From the NCBI GenBank assembly GCA_031285105.1, contig JAITWV010000081.1, forward strand, positions 1 through 6,062: DNA of 6,062 nucleotides, given 5' to 3'. This document shows, in pieces, positions 1 to 6,011 of this stretch. Under the pieces are notes generated by a model that saw only the letters and a list, made by a program, of their open reading frames with translations, was not told the origin of the DNA and did no database searches. The stretch is from Streptococcaceae bacterium (GTDB lineage Bacteria; Bacillota; Bacilli; Lactobacillales; Streptococcaceae). The position numbers and the translations under genes are program-made. Within the stretch, counting starts at the first letter, position 1. Every line of letters starts with the position of its first letter.

Positions 1-1746
1 CAGATTGCCAAATGAATGAAGTAATTGGTCATCCATTTTTCTAGATGCATCCGTTCTTTCTTCAGCATCTCTGTTTTGAGGGTACCAATGTTCAATAGAA
101 CGACGGTATCTAAAAATGAATTTATTAAATGCAACATCTTTGAAATCATTTTTTAATTTTGCGCGGTTTCTCCAGAGAACATAATCTACAAAATTAAACG
201 CATAAACCGGAACACTTTGATCGTATCGCATTTTATTCTTATCAATAATATTACCAACAGCAAATCTTTCATTCGCATATTCTATACTTAATTTTTCAAG
301 AAATGAAAGAAAATATACACCAGCATCTGCATCATTTAACTTTGAGGAGTTGTTATATAAAAATTTCAATGTACTATAGAGCCATCTTGTATCCTTGTAA
401 GCAGTGAAAGTGACGGCAAACATTGATTGTATCATTAATATTTCTTCGTTACATTGTTCAAATGAATTTTTATCAAATCTGGTTTGTACATATAAATGAC
501 CTCTCCGTTTTTCATTCTTATCAATTCGATAAGCTTTTTGAAGAAACCAGTCGCCTTCTGTTCTTCTATCCGTTGTTTCTAATGAATTACGAATGATTAA
601 ATTATCGAAAATGAATTTCATCTTAAGCAAGTTCATGCCAAATCTAAAAATCCAGTCCTTATCCCTAGTACTTGATGCAAAAGACCTTTGTAACTTTTTA
701 TCATCTAATTGTATTTCATTTGTTTTTGTCTTATCAGTAATGTACAGTACATAATACAAAAAAGTATTAAAATTGATTATTGTCCTGTACCTTACAATTT
801 CATCTACTTGTATAGACTCTTCAACATCTACCTCGAGAACATTCATGTCATCTGAGTCAATTGCTTCTATTAGAGTCATGCGATTCTCAGTTGCTACCTC
901 AATTTTTTCATATAAATCGTTAAATTCAAATCTATATCTCCATGAGCTATTGCCTGGTGAATATTCTTCCCATTTGTTATCAAATATTAGTTCTCGTTCG
1001 TTATCATTATCAGAATGTTTAGCTTTTTTCTTAAAAAATGAAATGACTGGTGTATTAAATTCTGAACAAGCATCCCATATTTTAGCAAATTTATTGATTT
1101 CTTTTAAAGTCACATTTTCAGTAACTAACTTTTGCATTAACTCGGCTTTGATTATTTCATGGAACTCTAACTGTTCTCCACGCGAGTTAAATCTTTCAAA
1201 GTATAAATTTAAATCTAAGTCCTCTGGCATAGTACTAATAAATAGCATCACCTTATTCAAAAGGTAATCATAGAATTCTCCAATACTTATTGATACGTAT
1301 TCCTCATCGTTAATCACGTATTCTTTGATAGCTGAAATTGTATTATTATATCCACTTGCTATCTCCTCATCTTCATCAGGAACCTCACCGTTAAAAATTT
1401 TAAATAAGTTATTATCAGAATGTTTTCTTGCCGCAAATTTTAAGTTTATTCCATTTACATAATTGAAACTGATAGAATCAGCATAATGATTTTGAATCGC
1501 TAAACAAATCAGTAATAGGGCTGTAAATCTTTGCTGACCATCAATAATTGAATACTCATCATCTTTATCACTGACTACCAACGTTCCAATATAATAATAA
1601 TCACGGTTAGATTTAATTGAATCAAGAACATCAATTACTAACTGTCCTATCTCATCAAACGTCCACGCGAAATTCCTTTGATAACGCGGGATTGAATAAA
1701 TGTTTGTTCCAGCTAATAAATTTTTTATTGCAATTGGATTCTCCAT
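1..1746 (-). CDS. DUF262-DUF1524 (GmrSD-like) restriction protein, 3' end outside the window
   Basis: I translated the minus strand from the ATG at 1744-1746 and found 582 uninterrupted codons up to the window edge, with no stop, so the gene is partial at its C-terminus. The N-terminal DUF262 domain (ParB/GmrS-like nucleotide-hydrolysing fold) shows IPRYQRNFAW at residues 19-28, IIDGQQR at 67-73 and a FNSRGEQL motif near 186-193 followed by EIIKAEL. A long, mostly helical middle follows. Near the visible end is IEHWYPQN at 551-558, then HSFGNL at 577-582. That is the start of DUF1524, the HNH-like nuclease half of GmrSD type IV restriction enzymes, with H553 the likely catalytic histidine. 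The rest of the nuclease motif lies outside the window. The start is one base after the previous gene's stop, with GAAAGG nine bases upstream, so translational coupling is likely. Family knowledge suggests cleavage of modified phage DNA powered by NTP hydrolysis; the substrate is unknown. A truncated C-terminus cannot be excluded. Confidence 0.88.
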   Translation of the reverse strand, partial: MENPIAIKNLLAGTNIYSIPRYQRNFAWTFDEIGQLVIDVLDSIKSNRDYYYIGTLVVSDKDDEYSIIDGQQRFTALLLICLAIQNHYADSISFNYVNGINLKFAARKHSDNNLFKIFNGEVPDEDEEIASGYNNTISAIKEYVINDEEYVSISIGEFYDYLLNKVMLFISTMPEDLDLNLYFERFNSRGEQLEFHEIIKAELMQKLVTENVTLKEINKFAKIWDACSEFNTPVISFFKKKAKHSDNDNERELIFDNKWEEYSPGNSSWRYRFEFNDLYEKIEVATENRMTLIEAIDSDDMNVLEVDVEESIQVDEIVRYRTIINFNTFLYYVLYITDKTKTNEIQLDDKKLQRSFASSTRDKDWIFRFGMNLLKMKFIFDNLIIRNSLETTDRRTEGDWFLQKAYRIDKNEKRRGHLYVQTRFDKNSFEQCNEEILMIQSMFAVTFTAYKDTRWLYSTLKFLYNNSSKLNDADAGVYFLSFLEKLSIEYANERFAVGNIIDKNKMRYDQSVPVYAFNFVDYVLWRNRAKLKNDFKDVAFNKFIFRYRRSIEHWYPQNRDAEERTDASRKMDDQLLHSFGNL

Positions 1747-1747
1747 A

Positions 1748-3076
1748 TTATCTTACCTTTCTATTAAATTTATCAAGAATGTCATCAGATGTGAAATTTT
1801 GTAGCAAGTCCATGTCTACGCGAGAAATAAATTCTGTAGGAGTGGTTGAAGAATTTAACACTTGAAATAATTTTTGTGCTGGTTTCTTTTGAAATATTGC
1901 TCCAGCGGCATAGTTTGCTTGAGTTGAATCAAAAATTCTTGAAGCTACAGTTCTAGGATAAAATGCCCATATAAAAACCTTCTCGCAAACTTCCCTGTTT
2001 AAGTTTCCCTTACCGAATCTATCAACAAAAAGTGCAATCATATTATTATAAAGATTAATTATCTTTGATAGAGTGCTAATTTTACTAGTAATTAATTTTG
2101 AAATATCCTCACTTACAAAGTTACTAGGAATATTCTCTTTATAGAACAAACCGTCTATAAGGTCATATGAATACTCAATATATTTAAAAAATGCCTCACC
2201 ATTAATGATTGGCATGCTTAAAGAACTAGGGAAATCTAAGTTATTTTCTTTTAGCAAACTATAAAGGTTTAGATATGGAAATAAAGAAACATTTATATCT
2301 ACTCCTTTGAAATCATCAATAAAGTTTTCATTAAAGATTAAATCTCGAGTGTTGCTGTTCTTTCGTTTGGATAAACCGGTCTCTCCATCAGTCCATTTAC
2401 GAAGTCTAAATAAATGTTTGTCAAAAAGCTTAACTAGATTTAGAGATTCACTATCGTTGGGTATAGCGCTATATTGTTCCCATTTCTCTACAGTTTTATC
2501 GTTTGCAGCACTTCCAATCGCTCTTAAATGATAGGCTTTTAATAAATCATGAGGTTCTAGTTTTTTACCTCGATTATTCTGTGAGTCAAATAACTGAAAC
2601 GCCTCTGGTAAGTTCTCATGAGGCATAGTAATAACAGAAACTCTACATCGATTCATTAAATAATCATAGAATTCCTTTCTTTCATCCTCTTTAATTAAGC
2701 TTAGTAAAACAGTCCATTCATTATAATTTTGTTTTGCACTAATTTGTGAAGTACCGAGTTGCTTAGAATTCAATAAGCTTTCTGCACCACTTGGTAAAAA
2801 AATTCTATCAAAAAATAATAAAAATAATGAAATTGAAATCAACCTTTGTTGACCATCAACTATGTCTAATTTTCCATCATCTTTTTGATGTAGAATCACA
2901 GTACCAATACGATAAACACTTGTATCCTTTTCAATTGCCTCTCGAATATCATAGAACAAATTCCTAATATGTTTTCTTTCCCACTTGTAAGGGCGTTGAT
3001 ATTCTGGAATATTTAGCTTTGACTTACTTAATATGTCGATTATTGATACTTCATCATCATATTTGATGACATTCAT
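1748..3076 (-). CDS. DUF262 (GmrS/ParB-like) protein without a DUF1524 nuclease domain
   Basis: This 442-residue protein carries the DUF262 signatures in order: IPEYQRPYKW at residues 23-32, IVDGQQR at 72-78, and FDSQNNRGKKLEPHDLLKAY at 163-182. The DGQQR segment is the family's nucleotide-binding and hydrolysis motif. The remaining 260 residues look helical, and I see no HxxP or HNH motif of DUF1524, so the protein probably does not cut DNA alone. It would be a sensor or NTPase partner for the DUF262-DUF1524 protein encoded immediately downstream. I chose the ATG at 3074-3076 over an in-frame ATG at 3098-3100. AAAGGTGG sits seven bases before the inner ATG, whereas the outer one lies only about 12 bases from the predicted transcription start with no binding site. 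The longer reading would add eight residues (MILKGGAP). Defence is inferred from family and location; the DUF262 assignment itself is firm. Confidence 0.9.
   Translation of the reverse strand: MNVIKYDDEVSIIDILSKSKLNIPEYQRPYKWERKHIRNLFYDIREAIEKDTSVYRIGTVILHQKDDGKLDIVDGQQRLISISLFLLFFDRIFLPSGAESLLNSKQLGTSQISAKQNYNEWTVLLSLIKEDERKEFYDYLMNRCRVSVITMPHENLPEAFQLFDSQNNRGKKLEPHDLLKAYHLRAIGSAANDKTVEKWEQYSAIPNDSESLNLVKLFDKHLFRLRKWTDGETGLSKRKNSNTRDLIFNENFIDDFKGVDINVSLFPYLNLYSLLKENNLDFPSSLSMPIINGEAFFKYIEYSYDLIDGLFYKENIPSNFVSEDISKLITSKISTLSKIINLYNNMIALFVDRFGKGNLNREVCEKVFIWAFYPRTVASRIFDSTQANYAAGAIFQKKPAQKLFQVLNSSTTPTEFISRVDMDLLQNFTSDDILDKFNRKVR
1756..1761 (-). promoter_or_regulatory. Ribosome binding site of the DUF262-DUF1524 gene
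   Basis: GAAAGG on the minus strand lies nine bases before the ATG at 1744-1746, inside the last codons of the upstream DUF262 gene. The upstream TAA and this ATG are separated by a single T. This arrangement favours coupled translation and a fixed ratio of the two proteins. Confidence 0.7.
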
Positions 3077-3083
3077 TGGAGCC

Positions 3084-3091
3084 CCACCTTT
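3084..3091 (-). promoter_or_regulatory. Ribosome binding site that fixes the start of the DUF262 gene
   Basis: AAAGGTGG on the minus strand is close to the Shine-Dalgarno consensus and lies seven bases before the ATG at 3074-3076. It falls inside the codons that a start at 3098-3100 would use, which argues that the shorter protein is the real one. Confidence 0.72.
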
Positions 3092-3118
3092 CAATATCAT
3101 AAGTCGATAGTCTTATCT

Positions 3119-3148
3119 ATTATACAAGTTTAAGCCATTAAATAACAG
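3119..3148 (-). promoter_or_regulatory. Predicted promoter of the DUF262 gene pair
   Basis: A perfect TATAAT -10 box (3119-3124) is preceded at 18 bases by CTGTTA (3143-3148), a poor -35 box with three matches to TTGACA. Transcription would start near 3112, about 35 bases before the preferred start codon. The weak -35 box overlaps a tandem repeat at 3143-3160, which suggests that an activator or repressor works here. The promoter gives the DUF262 pair its own transcription, separate from read-through from rlmCD. Confidence 0.55.
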
Positions 3149-3160
3149 TGAAAACAGTGA
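3143..3160 (-). repeat. Two tandem 9-base repeats at the -35 region, possible operator
   Basis: On the minus strand TCACTGTTT (3152-3160) is followed directly by TCACTGTTA (3143-3151), with eight of nine positions identical. The second copy covers the -35 hexamer of the predicted DUF262 promoter. Direct repeats in this position are typical of binding sites for a regulator; no regulator gene is visible in the window. A chance repeat in AT-rich DNA is possible. Confidence 0.4.
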
Positions 3161-3195
3161 TTTAATAGTCTTTTAAATTCTCAACGACAAAAAAA

Positions 3196-3231
3196 GAACA
3201 TCCTTAATCAAAAGAATATCCTTAATATTTT
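3196..3231. repeat. Two 18-base tandem repeat units in the intergenic region
   Basis: The plus strand reads gaacatccttaatcaaaa (3196-3213) followed by gaatatccttaatatttt (3214-3231). The first 13 bases of the units differ at one position and the tails diverge. The repeat spans the stop codon of the recombinase remnant. On the minus strand the second unit ends in a T-rich run, but I found no stem long enough to call a terminator. Confidence 0.4.
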
Positions 3232-3386
3232 ACCGTTATTTCAATCCCAGATTTAAACTTGATGGCGATGTGTTCATCATAAATCAAGACGCGTTCGATC
3301 AATCGCCTGAATAGTACTTCGTCATACTCAAGACCAAATTTGCACTCTCTCAATTCCCTCAATATAAAGCTTTCCCTACTTCCTTG
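3222..3386 (-). pseudogene. C-terminal remnant of a large serine recombinase
   Basis: A minus-strand frame stays open for 54 codons from 3386 to a TAA at 3222-3224 and has no credible start codon. It reads through YDEVLFRRLIERVLIYDEHI and ends in FKSGIEITVKY. The pattern YDE-LFR-LIE-V-(I/V)YD followed by (E/K)FKSG(I/L)E near the stop is, to my recognition, the usual C-terminus of large serine recombinases of phages and integrative elements. Such proteins have several hundred residues, so nearly the whole gene, including the catalytic resolvase domain, is gone. The similarity begins within a few codons of the rlmCD stop, with which the open frame overlaps by 11 bases. This suggests that a deletion fused the 3' end of rlmCD to the recombinase tail. 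No intact recombinase occurs in the window. The assignment rests on motif memory, not on a search. Confidence 0.7.
3225..3373 (-). other. Junction between chromosome backbone and accessory genes
   Basis: No intact gene lies between the rlmCD stop at 3376 and the DUF262 start at 3076. This part is filled by the serine recombinase tail. The remaining 145 bases up to the DUF262 start hold the 18-base repeats, the tandem 9-base repeats and the DUF262 promoter. I found no clear terminator behind rlmCD, so transcripts from yhaM-rlmCD may read into the DUF262 pair. Confidence 0.45.
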
Positions 3387-4752
3387 TCAACAACCCCACA
3401 CACTCCACGTGATGCGTCTGCGGGAACAAATCAACTGGTGTAACTTCACTCAACTCATACCCCAACTCCTTATAAATCGCCACATCTCTTGCAAAAGTCG
3501 CTGCATTACATGAAATATAAACGATTCTTTCAGGCTGAACTTCCACACTTGAGCGAATAAAACTTTCAGCTAATCCTTTTCTTGGCGGATCAACAAAAAT
3601 TACTGTCGGTTCAATTCCTTCATCCACCCATTTTTGCATCACAATTTCGGCGGGTCCGGCAACATAAGTCGTATTCTCAATCCCATTTTCAACCGCATTC
3701 ACCTTCGCATCCTCAATAGCTTCAGGGACAATTTCCACTCCATAAACATGTTTGACGCGTTTGGCAAAACTTTGTCCAATCGTTCCAATCCCACAATAAG
3801 CGTCAATCACAATATCTTGCTCAGTCAATTGTGCTAAATCAATCGCTTTTTTATACAAAATTTCTGCCATTTCAGTATTCACTTGATAAAACGACTGCGG
3901 TGAAATATTAAACGCGTTCCCCATCAAATGGTCTTTAATCGTCGCTTTGCCATGTAACACTTTATTTTTATTTCCCAAAATCACATTGGTCACTTTCTCA
4001 TTAATATTTTGCATAATTGATTGCGTTTCTGGTAGTTTTGCCAAAATCTCAGCAACAATCTTCTCAACTTTTGGTAAACGAGATGTACGTGTCACCAAAA
4101 TAATCATCAATTCATTGGTATAATGCCCTTTTCTAACCACAATATGCTTGATATCACCTGTATTATGTTCCTCGTTATAAGCTTCAATAGCTAACTTTCT
4201 CAACACATCACGCGTAATCAAAATCGCTTCATCAATTTGTGGATCTTGGATATAGTAATCTTCAAGTGGCACTAAATGATGCGAATTTTTACGATAAAAT
4301 CCTGTTTCAAGCACACCATTAATCATTCTCACAGGAATTTGTGCTTTATTGCGGTACTTATAAGGTGTTTGCATACCAATTGACTCCAACACCTCGACCT
4401 CAGGCATTTTTGCAATTCTTTCCATCACGTTGACAATTTGTTGGCGTTTAAATTGAATTTGCTGTGGATATTCTAAATGCATAAACGGCGCAATCCCGGT
4501 TCTCATCAATGAAACGTCAGCACTTTCAACTCGGTGAGGGGATTTTGTTTCATATTCAACTACTTTCGCAAAGGCAAATTTCTTCAAGACTTTGATTACA
4601 TGAATTTGCACCCTTTCGCCTGGTAAGGCATTTTCGATAAATAAAGGAAAACCATCAACTTTTGCCACACCCATTCCCTCATGTGTTAAGTCAATTACCT
4701 CCACAGTTAAACGGTCATTTTTCTTTACCGGTATCATTAATTTTTTACTCAT
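3376..4752 (-). CDS. rlmCD: 23S rRNA (uracil-5-)-methyltransferase RlmCD
   Basis: This 458-residue protein has the full length and layout of the RlmCD/RumA/TrmA family, S-adenosylmethionine-dependent enzymes that make 5-methyluridine. In Gram-positive bacteria RlmCD modifies U747 and U1939 of 23S rRNA. Residues 10-68 form the N-terminal TRAM RNA-binding domain. The methyltransferase domain shows FYQVNTEM (288-295), DAYCGIGTIG (317-326), VDPPRKG (387-393), ISCN with the nucleophile C415 (413-416), and HHVECVG (447-453) with the proposed base E450. The iron-sulfur cysteines of E. coli RumA are absent: the matching segment at 80-100 has no cysteine, as I recall for Lactobacillales relatives. The start at 4750-4752 is preceded by AGAAAGGAAG and lies 11 bases after the yhaM stop, so the two are co-transcribed. 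The 3' end abuts a recombinase remnant, consistent with use as an integration site. Confidence 0.95.
   Translation of the reverse strand: MSKKLMIPVKKNDRLTVEVIDLTHEGMGVAKVDGFPLFIENALPGERVQIHVIKVLKKFAFAKVVEYETKSPHRVESADVSLMRTGIAPFMHLEYPQQIQFKRQQIVNVMERIAKMPEVEVLESIGMQTPYKYRNKAQIPVRMINGVLETGFYRKNSHHLVPLEDYYIQDPQIDEAILITRDVLRKLAIEAYNEEHNTGDIKHIVVRKGHYTNELMIILVTRTSRLPKVEKIVAEILAKLPETQSIMQNINEKVTNVILGNKNKVLHGKATIKDHLMGNAFNISPQSFYQVNTEMAEILYKKAIDLAQLTEQDIVIDAYCGIGTIGQSFAKRVKHVYGVEIVPEAIEDAKVNAVENGIENTTYVAGPAEIVMQKWVDEGIEPTVIFVDPPRKGLAESFIRSSVEVQPERIVYISCNAATFARDVAIYKELGYELSEVTPVDLFPQTHHVECVGLLTRK
3391..3420 (-). other. Probable mobile-element attachment region in the 3' end of rlmCD
   Basis: This segment encodes the conserved HHVECVG end of RlmCD and contains CATCACGTGGAGTGTGTGGG on the minus strand. 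In streptococci the 3' end of the orthologous rum gene is the insertion site of ICESp1108-type elements and phage Phi-m46.1, which use serine recombinases. Here a serine recombinase tail and accessory genes follow within bases, so the same site was probably used. The exact crossover core is inferred. The partner copy is not in the window, and would lie left of base 1 if it survives. Confidence 0.45.
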
Positions 4753-4763
4753 GTTCTTCCTTT

Positions 4764-5690
4764 CTACAAAACGGGACGATATACGCGAGAGTTATTTAAA
4801 AAGTAATTTTTCCCACTCCATTGTCCTGGTTCTAGTCCTTCATAAACCTTACGATACTGCTCCATTTGTGCATCCATCATATCTATCATATGAAGCATGG
4901 CAGCCTCTGGTAATTTCGGCTCACTAATTGTCCCCCACTCTTGTTTACCATGGTGGGCGGCAATCAGATGTTTTAAAACTAAGATATCCTCAGCTTTGTG
5001 GTCAATATCATTTTTCAAACATATTTCCACAATATCTTCTAAAATAAGCTCAATATGTCCTAATAATTCCCCTTGTGTTGTATACGCATCGCCAAACAAT
5101 CCAGGCATTTCAATTGATTTTCCTACATCGTGCAAAATCACACCCACACATAAAAGTTCTGAATTTAACCAAGGATAAAACTTTGCTAGCATATTCGCTT
5201 TTGCTAACATCGTCGAAGTATGAAACGCCAAGCCTCCATGATAAGCATGATGTACCGATAATGCAGCCGGATAACTTTCAAATTGCTCTTTATATTTTCC
5301 AAGAATTTTATGACAAAGCAGTTGCCAATTGGAATTTTGAATACCTGCTACATAATCATAAATATAATCCAAATACTTTTTCATATCCACCGGTGCACTT
5401 GGGATATATTCACTAATATCACCTGTTGTTACATGAATGCTGTTAAATTTCAATTGAAGCTTTCCTTGATACGTTTCGACATTGGCATCTACTTGCACTA
5501 ATGTTTGTGGTTGAAAGTCTTTTTCTTGTTTTTTCGTCACGTCCCATAAATTCCCCGCGATTGAACCAGAGCTATCAGATAATTCGATATTCGCAAATGG
5601 TTTGCCTGTTTTGGTTTCACGAATGTTTAAAGACTTAATCATTGCAGTGAAATTTACGACATCTCTTTCTTTAAATTCATTAATCTTCAT
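4764..5690 (-). CDS. yhaM: 3'-5' exoribonuclease YhaM
   Basis: This 308-residue protein matches the length and layout of YhaM (also called Cbf1), a manganese-dependent 3'-5' exonuclease of Gram-positive bacteria involved in RNA turnover. Residues 12-90 form an OB-fold nucleic-acid-binding domain. Residues 140-285 form an HD metal-dependent phosphohydrolase domain, with HGGLAFHT at 151-158, the HD pair H187-D188 in ILHDVGKS, GHIE at 211-214, AAHHGKQEWG at 244-253 and IDMMDAQM at 269-276. These are the expected metal ligands, so it should be active. The ATG at 5688-5690 is the only sensible start because MKINEF begins the OB fold directly. Its ribosome binding site is poor (AAGTGAG, about eight bases upstream), which hints at modest or regulated translation. 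It is the first gene of a likely operon with rlmCD. Confidence 0.94.
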   Translation of the reverse strand: MKINEFKERDVVNFTAMIKSLNIRETKTGKPFANIELSDSSGSIAGNLWDVTKKQEKDFQPQTLVQVDANVETYQGKLQLKFNSIHVTTGDISEYIPSAPVDMKKYLDYIYDYVAGIQNSNWQLLCHKILGKYKEQFESYPAALSVHHAYHGGLAFHTSTMLAKANMLAKFYPWLNSELLCVGVILHDVGKSIEMPGLFGDAYTTQGELLGHIELILEDIVEICLKNDIDHKAEDILVLKHLIAAHHGKQEWGTISEPKLPEAAMLHMIDMMDAQMEQYRKVYEGLEPGQWSGKNYFLNNSRVYRPVL

Positions 5691-5849
5691 TATATATGCT
5701 CACTTTTTTTGTATTTGTCTGATTCATTTTAACATTTCATATACTGCTATTCAATTTTTGTCTAACTGCTTTACTTTATTATATGGATAGTAAATCTTTC
5801 TTTAGTACATCGTAAGTTAAATTGATGTTGGAATGAAAGAAGTTTGTGA
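5691..5849. other. AT-rich spacer upstream of yhaM
   Basis: This stretch has no gene. It carries the proximal yhaM promoter and the leader that would be made from the distal promoter. A 15-codon minus-strand frame beginning at 5726 overlaps the yhaM start but has no ribosome binding site and lies on the -10 box, so I do not count it. Nothing else is recognisable. Confidence 0.6.
5726..5754 (-). promoter_or_regulatory. Predicted proximal promoter of yhaM-rlmCD
   Basis: On the minus strand TTGAAT (5749-5754) is followed after 17 bases by TAAAAT (5726-5731), which carries the extended -10 sequence TG one base upstream (TGTTAAAAT). Transcription would start near 5719, giving a leader of about 30 bases before the yhaM start codon. 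Confidence 0.65.
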
Positions 5850-5857
5850 ATTATAAA
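5828..5857 (+). promoter_or_regulatory. Possible plus-strand promoter for the structured element
   Basis: TTGGAA (5828-5833), an 18-base spacer and TATAAA (5852-5857) would start transcription near 5864, at the edge of the G+C-rich folded region. Both boxes are imperfect. The -10 overlaps that of the minus-strand promoter at 5850-5878, so the two could not be occupied at once. Confidence 0.35.
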
Positions 5858-5878
5858 CTGCGAATTTTCGGCTGGCAA
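5850..5878 (-). promoter_or_regulatory. Near-consensus distal promoter reading towards yhaM
   Basis: On the minus strand TTGCCA (5873-5878) and a perfect TATAAT (5850-5855) are separated by exactly 17 bases, the best sigma-A-type match in the window. Transcription would start near 5843 and give yhaM a leader of about 150 bases. The -35 box lies inside the first hairpin of the G+C-rich folded element, so the element and this promoter share sequence. Confidence 0.6.
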
Positions 5879-5925
5879 GGCTTAGCGCTTAGGGTGGTTT
5901 ACCTTGCTGTAGCCGGACCGGTTCC

Positions 5926-5958
5926 ATAACATTTCAAGAAGGGCGCTTGAAAAGTTAT
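5926..5958. repeat. Inverted repeat (hairpin) in the structured region
   Basis: ATAAC-A-TTTCAAG (5926-5938) faces CTTGAAA-A-GTTAT (5946-5958) around the loop AAGGGCG. There are twelve pairs and a single A-A mismatch (U-U on the other strand). No T-run follows on either strand, so it is not a typical Rho-independent terminator. Confidence 0.7.
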
Positions 5959-5977
5959 TACACCTCGCAAGCCTATA

Positions 5978-6011
5978 ACTAGGAGTAATCGCTGAAGCGA
6001 AAACTCCTAGT
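5978..6011. repeat. Inverted repeat (hairpin) in the structured region
   Basis: ACTAGGAGT (5978-5986) faces ACTCCTAGT (6003-6011) with no mismatch. Inside it TCGC (5989-5992) pairs with GCGA (5997-6000) around a TGAA loop. No T-run follows on either strand, so a role as terminator is unlikely. Confidence 0.7.

Noticed and set aside
773..1267. Plus-strand open frame of 164 codons
   Set aside because: It lies entirely opposite the DUF262-DUF1524 gene, is rich in serine and leucine as expected from an antisense frame, and resembles no family I know.
3180..3235. Rho-independent terminator behind rlmCD or the recombinase remnant
   Set aside because: There is a T-rich run on the minus strand, but no stem of useful length before it.
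4897..5501. Several overlapping plus-strand open frames opposite yhaM
   Set aside because: All are antisense to a clearly conserved gene, overlap each other and have no domain features.
5679..5726. Fifteen-codon minus-strand leader peptide overlapping the yhaM start
   Set aside because: Its ATG sits in the -10 box of the proximal promoter and has no ribosome binding site, so it could be translated only from the distal promoter and poorly.
5602..5790. Plus-strand frame of 62 codons with hydrophobic stretches
   Set aside because: It runs antisense to the start of yhaM and through its promoter; the hydrophobic character comes from the T-rich strand.
5890..5903. T-box antiterminator-like AGGGTGG
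   Set aside because: The following bases do not give the T-box consensus (ACCGCG), and no specifier stem or downstream terminator is present.
5879..5923. SRP RNA-like string (minus strand GGTCCGG and CAGCAAGG)
   Set aside because: The invariant GGAAGGAAGCAG core of SRP RNA is absent; the resemblance is short and the spacing wrong.
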